From the NCBI GenBank assembly GCA_016748015.1, contig JAAOMT010000112.1, positions 640-64,639 of the forward strand: a stretch of 64,000 nt of DNA, written 5' to 3'. Shown here one piece after another: positions 58,754 to 64,000 of the stretch (positions are counted from its first letter, which is position 1; each line of letters begins with the position of its first letter). The notes beneath the pieces are model-generated. The model saw nothing but the letters and a program-made list of their open reading frames with translations, did no database searches and was not told the origin of the DNA. The stretch comes from Geosiphon pyriformis. Taxonomy: Eukaryota > Glomeromycota > Glomeromycetes > Archaeosporales > Geosiphonaceae. A program made the position numbers and the translations under genes.

Positions 58754-60200
58754 CTTAGATATAACAATTATTAAAATTCGTATTTTAAAAAAATATTATA
58801 TTTAGTTTAAATTATTTAGTTATAAATTATAAAATAATTTATTTATTTTTTAAATTTTTATTTAAGTTTATTAATAATCTTAAAATTTTTAATTTTTAGT
58901 TTATTAATACTATATTAAGATTTTTATCTTATTGGTTTTTTTTGTTGTTATATTTTTGCTATTTTTGTTATTATTATTATTAATTTTATATTAATTTTAG
59001 GTTAAATTTTTTGAAATCTTAAATTTTTAATTTAATTGTTTTTTGGTAAAAAAGTCTTAAAATAAAAATTAATTTGTTTATAATAAATAGTATTATTAAA
59101 AATTTTGTTGTAAGTTTAACTAGTTTATTTAAAAACTTAATTATTTTTAAAATTAAATATATTTTAATTAAATAGATATTATTAAGATAAATATTATTTT
59201 ATTTTTTTTAAATAATTTAATTCTTAAATATTTGATATTATTATAATAAATAAATAATTTTAATATTAAAAATAAAAAAGAACTAAAAAGTTTTCATTAT
59301 GATAAGAATAAAAAGGCTAGATTGTTTTAATAAACTTAATAAGTTAAATTTATTTTTAGTTCTTATTAATTCAATAAAATTTAATTTTAATTTGACTTAT
59401 ATATTTAATTATATATAGAAAATACATAAATTATATATAATTTAATATATTTAGCTTGTTATATAATAATTAAGTTTTATAATTAAAAAATAAAATAAAA
59501 TAAATTTTTATTATTTAAATTATTTTAAATTTTAAAAAATAATTATATTAAAATCTAAAATATTTTAAATAGATTTTAATAATATAAATAAAACAAAATT
59601 AAAATTTTTTTTAAATAATATTATAATAAACCAGTTTTTTGTTAATATTAAACTTTGATTTTTTATTTTATAATATTAATATTAATTATAATACTTAATT
59701 TTATTATAATTATAAACAGTAATTAATTGTTTATTTTAAACAATAACAAAAAAAAATATTAATATATTATAAATTAAATTAGTTTTTAATTAATATTTAT
59801 TGATTTTAAAAATAAATTAAATTATGTTTTTGTATATTATTTTGTTTAATTAAGTTATCTAATCTTAAAAATTAATTTAATTAAATAATTAATTAAACTT
59901 GTTTTATTTTATATTATTAAATTTAAATAATATTTAAAAATATATAATTATTATTTTTTAATTAAAAACTGATTTAGAAACAGTTATTATTATTTAAATT
60001 AATATATTAAAAAAGTATTGTATTTAATAAAAAAAAATTTATTTTAAGTATTAAAATTTAAATTATATGGTTTCTAATTATAAAATATTTTTATAATATT
60101 TTTTAAGTCTTTTATTAATTTTAAGATTTTTAAATCTTGTTTTATTAAACCAAATTTTTATGTTAAAATTGTTTTTTTTTTTGGTAGTTGTTTATTATAT
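58754..60200. other. AT-rich decayed LINE and half-LINE relics
   Basis: 59388-59500 aligns with the common LINE 3' tail (TATATATAGAAAATACATAA against CATGTATAGAAAATGCATGA in LINE C). About 59750-60180 aligns on the plus strand with half-LINE ORF1 copy 2 (10150-10370). No open frame remains. 58754-59385 is unassigned. Confidence 0.55.
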
Positions 60201-60930
60201 TAATAATTAAATTAAATTATATTTTATTAAAATAAAATAAAAATATATTTTTTTTATAATATTTTTTTACTATTTATTTTAGTTTTAAAAAATAATTATG
60301 TATTTTTAACATACAATTAATTATTTTTATTGGTTCAAAAATAGTTGATAAAAAATTTATTAAAAAATAAAATAAAAAATAAAAAACAGATACAAAATTT
60401 TTATATTAAATTATTAATTTTTTCAATTATATTAATTTTTATTTAATTATATTTTTAAAAATAACTGAATTAATAGATTATTTTTAAATTAAAGAAGAAA
60501 TTGTAAATATGACAAATAAACATTTTATAAATTATAATTATATGATAAATAAGTATTATATTGATTGCAATCTATTTAAATTTAAATTTTTAGTTTAAAC
60601 TTTTTATTTTTTTTTATTTTTAAAGCTTTTTATTTATAACCAAATTTGTATACAATATATAATTTATATGAAAATTTCATTATAGTTTTTGATAACCTCC
60701 TTTTAGAATAAAGCAAAAATGACATAATTAATTATAAAATTCACTCATTCAGGTCAAAATTATGTAACCATTCATTTGGTTAGGTCAAAATTATGTAATA
60801 ATTCATTTCCAAAATTGCGAGTCTTTGTTTCCTTTCATGTAGATTTTACACAAATGAACTCTTTTTCAATTTTATTTTCACGAGCAACTTGAATAAAAGT
60901 GACAGGCCATATTTCTTACTCAAATTCATT
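60201..60930. other. No gene seen
   Basis: AT-rich to about 60680, then more balanced sequence. It includes a near-repeat of AGGTCAAAATTATGTAA at 60752 and 60784. Confidence 0.5.
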
Positions 60931-60992
60931 GACCTCATGGTAAAATGGATCTTTCTCAATCTTGTACTTCTTATCACAGGACTTAAAAATAA

Positions 60993-61334
60993 TGTTCGAA
61001 CGGCAACAACATTAGCGATTATGTAAGTAGATATTCGAATGACAACACTATTGGCGATTATATAAGTAGATATTCGAATGACAACACTATTAGCGATTAT
61101 ATAAGTAGATATTCGAATGACAACACTATTAGCGATTATATAAGTAGATATTCGAATGACAACACCATTAGCGATTATGTAAATAGATATTCGAATGACA
61201 ACAACATTAGCGATTATGTAAGTAGATATTCGAATGACAACACTATTAGCGATTATGTAAGTAGATATTCGAACGACAACACCATTAGCGAAATTGCAGC
61301 TTTAAAACAACTAAGGGATATTTCGCTTTTTTGA
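60993..61334 (+). repeat. 39-bp minisatellite, eight units, open as a 13-residue repeat
   Basis: The word TTCGAATGAC/TTCGAACG recurs at 60995, 61034, 61073, 61112, 61151, 61190, 61229 and 61268, exactly 39 bp apart. In one plus frame the array reads RYSNDNTISDYVS and variants (V/I, S/G, T/N), followed by EIAALKQLRDISLF and TGA at 61332. The frame is open for 113 codons after a TAA at 60990, without any ATG. One minus frame is also open through the units. A separate ATG at 60937 starts a hydrophobic peptide (VKWIFLNLVLLITGL) in another frame and stops at the first unit. It could be an exon of a spliced repeat protein or a plain minisatellite; the sequence alone does not decide. Confidence 0.85.
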
Positions 61335-61502
61335 AAGTGGGAAATTAATTTTGAAAAATCTTATAATTTCAATAATCCTTTATCATTTTAACTATAATAT
61401 TGAGGAAAGAAATAAATTTCTTGAATGACATTAGTTCTCGTTAATTATGTTATTCGAATCAATTTATCAATGCTGTTCAATGACGTTTTCTTTGGTAATA
61501 TA

Positions 61503-61522
61503 GTGAGTGAGTGAGTGAGTGA
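61503..61522. repeat. GTGA x5 microsatellite
   Basis: Five perfect GTGA copies. Confidence 0.95.
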
Positions 61523-61566
61523 TTTATATTGGTCATGTATTAAGTTATGCCATTAATGATAATAGG

Positions 61567-61576
61567 TATAAAAAGG
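61567..61576 (+). promoter_or_regulatory. TATA box upstream of the 77-codon ORF
   Basis: TATAAAAAGG, 85-94 nt before the ATG at 61661, spacing compatible with a short AT-rich leader. Confidence 0.55.
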
Positions 61577-61660
61577 TCATCCTTTAACTCACGAAAAAAT
61601 ATAATTTTAACTGACGAAAAAAAGAAATTTATAAAAAATTTATAAATCTAAAAATCAATA

Positions 61661-61894
61661 ATGGCTAATAATAACCAATTAAATTCTATTAAGGGACCAT
61701 ATATTCCTTCAGAAACTGAAGTTTTAATCAAGAAGGCTCCAGAAATGCAGCGAATCGTTCCTCCTAATCGACCCATTGTCCAAGAAAATATCCCTTCGAC
61801 CTACATCCTTAATGGGCAAAATATCAGCTTCAGACAACAAGAATTATTAACTGAGGATAGCTTTCACTATTCCTTCGCTCCTACCAATCCCTAA
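61661..61894 (+). CDS. Small hypothetical protein, 77 aa
   Basis: Not recognised. The ATG follows an A-rich leader (AAAATCAATA before ATG) downstream of a TATA box, and the ORF ends at TAA 61892. The protein is hydrophilic and rich in Pro, Asn and Gln: ANNNQLNSIKGPYIPSE near the start, IVPPNRPIVQENIPSTYI in the middle, and ELLTEDSFHYSFAPTNP at the end. There is no signal peptide, membrane segment or Cys pair. Codon use is mixed and includes many C-ending codons, unlike the decayed elements around it, and it is outside all TE boundaries. It could be a complete short gene or the first exon of a longer one; no clear GT donor decides this. The start is the first ATG after the TATA box. Confidence 0.5.
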   Translation: MANNNQLNSIKGPYIPSETEVLIKKAPEMQRIVPPNRPIVQENIPSTYILNGQNISFRQQELLTEDSFHYSFAPTNP

Positions 61895-62017
61895 TCTAGT
61901 GGCAGGTCCGTTAGCGATCTATCACCCAACGAAATAAATGGTTCCTTTTAACTTAATTTCCCGAGTTACATGTTCTGCCAACCGTTTTGCGAAATTTTTT
62001 TATCAAACACTTTTTTA

Positions 62018-62170
62018 TTTCGATTCTTATTGAATCCATATCTTCTCTGTTCAACTTTAAAAAAAAAAAAAAAAGTTTTTGTTTCGATTCTTATTGATTC
62101 CCAACCGTACTTGATATAAGTTTTGGTACATAATCATCCATCCATATCTTCTTTATTCACCTTTAAAAAA
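62018..62170. repeat. Imperfect duplication downstream of the small ORF
   Basis: TTTCGATTCTTATTGA occurs at 62018 and 62082. TCCATATCTTCT followed by a TTTAAAAAAA run occurs at 62035 and 62141. It lies in probable 3' untranslated or intergenic sequence. Confidence 0.65.
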
Positions 62171-62458
62171 AAATTCTTTGGAAGAAAGTTCTACTGTTGT
62201 AGTACTAGTTCCTATCTTTTCTGCGTTTCGTTCTGTGACGTTTTCGTTATCATATTTTTAATTTCCCAAGACGATCAATTTTTACTGAAAACTCGGATTT
62301 CTGTTTACAATTATCTAATCAAAATCAAGAATATCCTCAAGTTGAAATTTTAATCAACCTAAAAAGTCAATTTTGTCAAATTAAATGTAACCTGTTTATA
62401 TTTTGCTTATCTAAAACAAAAAATTTCTAGTTTGCTTTTATGAAATCATTCAAAACGT

Positions 62459-62524
62459 TAATTTTTATACAGTAATCTACTTTATATATTTAATTTTTAT
62501 ACAGTAATCTACTGTATATATTTA
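62459..62524. repeat. 32-bp tandem duplication
   Basis: ATTTTTATACAGTAATCTAC at 62461 and again at 62493, each followed by a TATATATT-like spacer. Confidence 0.85.
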
Positions 62525-64000
62525 ATTTATAATAATATAAAATATGTATGATCATGCAATTTTTCTGTTTTAATTTCAATAAGTATATAATTCTATTGAG
62601 TTTAATATGACAATAACATTATTAACTTAATAATAATCGAAAATTCATATCAACATATATTAATAATTTTTATATTTATAAAATATGCAATTTTTTTATA
62701 TATGTATAAAAAATAGTTATACATATTACATTATATATATAATTATGACTATTAATCTATTAATATTAGCTGTTATTACATTTTTCATAATCACACAATA
62801 CTATTAAAAGTATTATTATAAAACGTGACAAACATATATTTTTCAAATGGTTTAGTGTCAAATTTTTGTTGTTTAAAAAAATTCTAATCTAACTGTTTTA
62901 AATAGAATAATTAAAAATCAAAAATTTGAAAAAAAAAAAAAATAGTTTTTATTATTATCATCATAAAAATTATACTGTTTAATTTTATTTTAAATTAATT
63001 TAAAAAATTTATTAACAGTTTAAAAAAGTAAAATAAACACAAAACCTTTTATTTTAAAAGAAAATATAATTTAAAATTATACCAAAAATCTTAAATAATA
63101 CAATTTCTATCTTAAATTACAAAATAAATTAAAAAGTTAATAAACTTTATATTGTTTTTTAAATAATTATTAAATAAAATAAATAAATAAATAAATAACA
63201 AAAAATTATTTTATATTTTAAGAATTTTTAAATAAATATAAAATGGTTTAATATAATTTATTTTTAATAAATATCTTGTATAATTATTAAATTAAATTTT
63301 GTTTAATACAACAACAAAACTTTAATATTAAACTAATAGAAAACATTATTCTCTCTTAAATCATTACCAAGTTTCAATCACTTCTAAAAGTAGAAGTTAA
63401 AATTTCTACATTTATATTTTTCTTTTGTATAATGTCATAGCTTTTATTTGTTGTGGATTTTTTTTACGTTTGTTTCATCTGAAAAAATAACACATCACTA
63501 ATGATATATATTTTTAGTAATATATATATATATATATATATATTGAATCAAGTTACTTTGTTCGTTTAATTGCTTGAATTTCCAAAACAAATGACTTTTT
63601 GCTGCTATATAGAATCAAATTTCTGTATCATAAAGTTAACAATATCATAAAGTGATTTTAATTGTTTTTTTATACCTTTTAGTTTAAATTTATTTTTCCT
63701 TTTGTTTTTTTAGGAATATTCAGTCTTTTAGACTGTAGTAAATTTTTTTATTTTTGTATTTAGCTAGAAACAATCGTATTATTGTGAGGTTGTACTTTAT
63801 TTTCTTTATAATTTTCTTAACACTCATAATTTTGATTAGAGTTTGTATTTTGCCTTAATTAATGTTGTTTAAAATGCGTACCGAGTATACATGTATATTT
63901 TAAATGATAAAATTTTTTTAATTGGTTACTTAGTGTATTGTCTGTATTATCATATTATGCTTAATGAAAAATACGTTTGTATAACGCCTTAAAAGGTAAA
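62525..64000. other. AT-rich end of window, no gene seen
   Basis: Only short low-complexity open frames. It contains a TAAA run near 63178-63198 and a TA run listed separately. None of the LINE, half-LINE or LTR families was recognised here. Confidence 0.5.
63520..63543. repeat. (TA) microsatellite, ~12 units
   Basis: Uninterrupted alternating A/T of 24 bases. Confidence 0.95.

Noticed and set aside
60993-61290. CRISPR-like array (regular 39-bp spacing)
   Set aside because: Units are contiguous with no unique spacers; the context is eukaryotic. It is a minisatellite.
62123-62353. 76-codon plus-strand open frame
   Set aside because: Low-complexity, overlaps a local duplication and an A-run, with no promoter or homology cue; more likely 3' flank of the small ORF.

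Overview
The window looks like a piece of a large, AT-rich fungal genome, most likely an arbuscular mycorrhizal fungus (Glomeromycotina). That assignment is inference from the style of the retroelements: RRM/zinc-knuckle LINEs, and a gypsy element carrying CxxC modules and a dUTPase-like domain. It is not a database match. About nine tenths of the window is transposable-element sequence. Almost every coding region is broken, and the breaks are overwhelmingly C-to-T or G-to-A transitions.

Layout. 1-1500: a non-TE island with a minus-strand fragment of the large-subunit rRNA gene whose core is replaced by short tandem repeats. 3366-11150: old, decayed elements, namely two copies of an ORF1-only LINE derivative (here called half-LINE), a truncated gypsy element (Gypsy-2), a near full-length LINE relic (F) and a LINE 3' fragment. 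11208-21598: two plus-strand LINEs fused head to tail (A1, A2); A2 is interrupted by a 975-bp solo LTR with a target-site duplication. 22396-39345: a minus-strand LINE (B) split by a complete gypsy retrotransposon (Gypsy-1, 28341-38542). 39355-41865: decayed LTR and LINE relics. 41866-49240: minus-strand LINE D, the best preserved, containing a 20-N assembly gap flanked by a 454-bp duplication. 49363-51932: an LTR relic and AT-rich decay. 51933-58753: plus-strand LINE C. 58754-60200: further relics. 60900-62350: a second non-TE island with a 39-bp in-frame minisatellite and one small intact ORF behind a TATA box.

How the parts work together. LINEs A-D encode an ORF1 RNA-binding protein (two RRM-like folds, a CCHC knuckle, C-terminal helices) and an ORF2 with APE endonuclease, reverse transcriptase, RNase H and a terminal Cys/His motif. 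ORF1 and ORF2 overlap as ATGA or TAATG, which suggests termination-reinitiation. All LINEs and the half-LINE share a roughly 120-nt 3' tail, so the half-LINE was probably mobilised by LINE ORF2. Gypsy-1 is ordered gag, protease, CxxC region, dUTPase-like, RT, RNase H, integrase, with PBS, PPT and two LTRs. The AT-rich 'spacers' are largely the same elements after extreme transition decay.
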